DNA of 64,000 nucleotides from Leptasterias polaris. Taxonomy: Eukaryota > Echinodermata > Asteroidea > Forcipulatida > Asteriidae. Each line of letters opens with the position of its first letter. Positions within the stretch are counted from its first letter, which is position 1. The DNA lies in assembly GCA_037783415.1 (NCBI GenBank), contig JAZGTN010000117.1, positions 1,178,001 to 1,242,000 on the forward strand, given 5' to 3'. A program made the position numbers and the translations under genes. The notes beneath the pieces are model-generated. The model did no database searches, was not told the origin of the DNA, and saw only the letters and a list, made by a program, of their open reading frames with translations. Positions 63,350 to 64,000 of this stretch are shown piece by piece.

Positions 63350-64000
63350 AGCGGTGGCAGAACTTAATTTAAAAACAGATGAAAAAACGATGACTTCTGA
63401 TCTGCAAACCTTGCCATAAAGGTCATAGGAGTATGTTGTACTGTGTTCAAGCTTTCATTAAACTGTTACATTTTCTGGTAGTGCAATTTGTTGGCGGCTG
63501 TTCTTAGTTGTACCCACAGGGTTGATATGATGACAGAACCAGCAGGGAATAACAACTCTTGTGGCTTGAGGTACAATCAGTGATTTTGACCACCAACAAT
63601 CCTTCACCCTGAATTAATCTGCGTCTCGTTCAACAGACTACTGGGAGTGTTACTCCTTAAAAGCGTAGACTTTTAAGAATAATATCTTTTTATATATTTT
63701 GTTTAGCTCAGTTATTAGTCAATATTCCTTTAAAGACAACACGGAATTAAGTATGCACTTCAAACGATTATCCGGGTGAACATATTGGTGAACACTGAAC
63801 GGTTTTGCAAAACGAATCCTGCACGTCAGCAGTTAATGGAATTCGGAAAGTTATTGCGGTAGCTTGTTCTCTTAAAAAAATGAAAAATAATTATGTATGA
63901 CTGAATAACTTCTTAAGAATGTAAATTCATTTTAGTTGCATTGGTTGACAATGTGTTGGTACGTATAATGACAGATCTGCTGATTTCCAGCAAGTAGGTT

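Larger units (their letters stand above)
54661..64000 (+). other. Tbx1/10 intron 2 (continues past the window)
   Basis: No continuation of the T-box is found on the plus strand, so this is read as intron sequence to the end of the window. It contains paired CREs (54899-54926), two G runs, small tandem repeats, a minus-strand coding remnant (60719-60954), further weak minus-strand frames (61476-61754, 63137-63349) and five TAGGCCTA octamers. Confidence 0.6.

Overview
The window looks like nuclear DNA from a marine deuterostome invertebrate, most likely an echinoderm. The reasons are the AT-rich, intron-rich, gene-poor layout, tRNA-derived SINEs, long poly-G and CAA/CAG tracts, a dense scatter of the octamer TAGGCCTA, and two animal genes: an ASB-like ankyrin/SOCS protein and a T-box gene of the Tbx1/10 group. 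Nothing bacterial or viral stands out. The taxon is inferred, not proven.

Layout. 755-2098 (+) holds an intronless ankyrin-repeat gene ending in a SOCS-box-like tail. 2.2-12 kb is mostly non-coding, with a perfect 22-bp hairpin (5560-5605) and a minus-strand coding-like remnant (6771-7412) with matched splice phase but broken frame. 12.13-12.62 kb is a very long CAA/CAG tract whose glutamine frame stays open for 156 codons. 12.7-42 kb is largely repeats and non-coding DNA: a full-length tRNA-Leu-type SINE with an 8-bp target-site duplication (26524-26887), a Penelope/hammerhead-like core (34116-34135), a signal-peptide-like first exon (39119-39231, minus), and a second SINE family (41671-41825, minus). 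42.4-44.1 kb carries two plus-strand terminal-exon candidates with poly(A) signals.

47586-54660 (+) holds the first two coding exons of the Tbx1/10 gene, joined by a phase-1 intron of 6.5 kb. The second exon ends inside the start of the T-box. The rest of the T-box is not found before base 64000, so 54661-64000 is read as the next intron. That intron contains a minus-strand coding remnant (60719-60954), paired CRE-like sites and several small repeats.

The two firm genes have no evident functional link. Several short coding segments were found by eye through splice-site phase and amino-acid character. Three of them have an in-frame stop or a one-base frame change, so they are either decayed genes or assembly errors. 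No clearly new biological system is demonstrated. The best leads are these unassigned coding remnants, the polyglutamine frame and the hammerhead-like motif.
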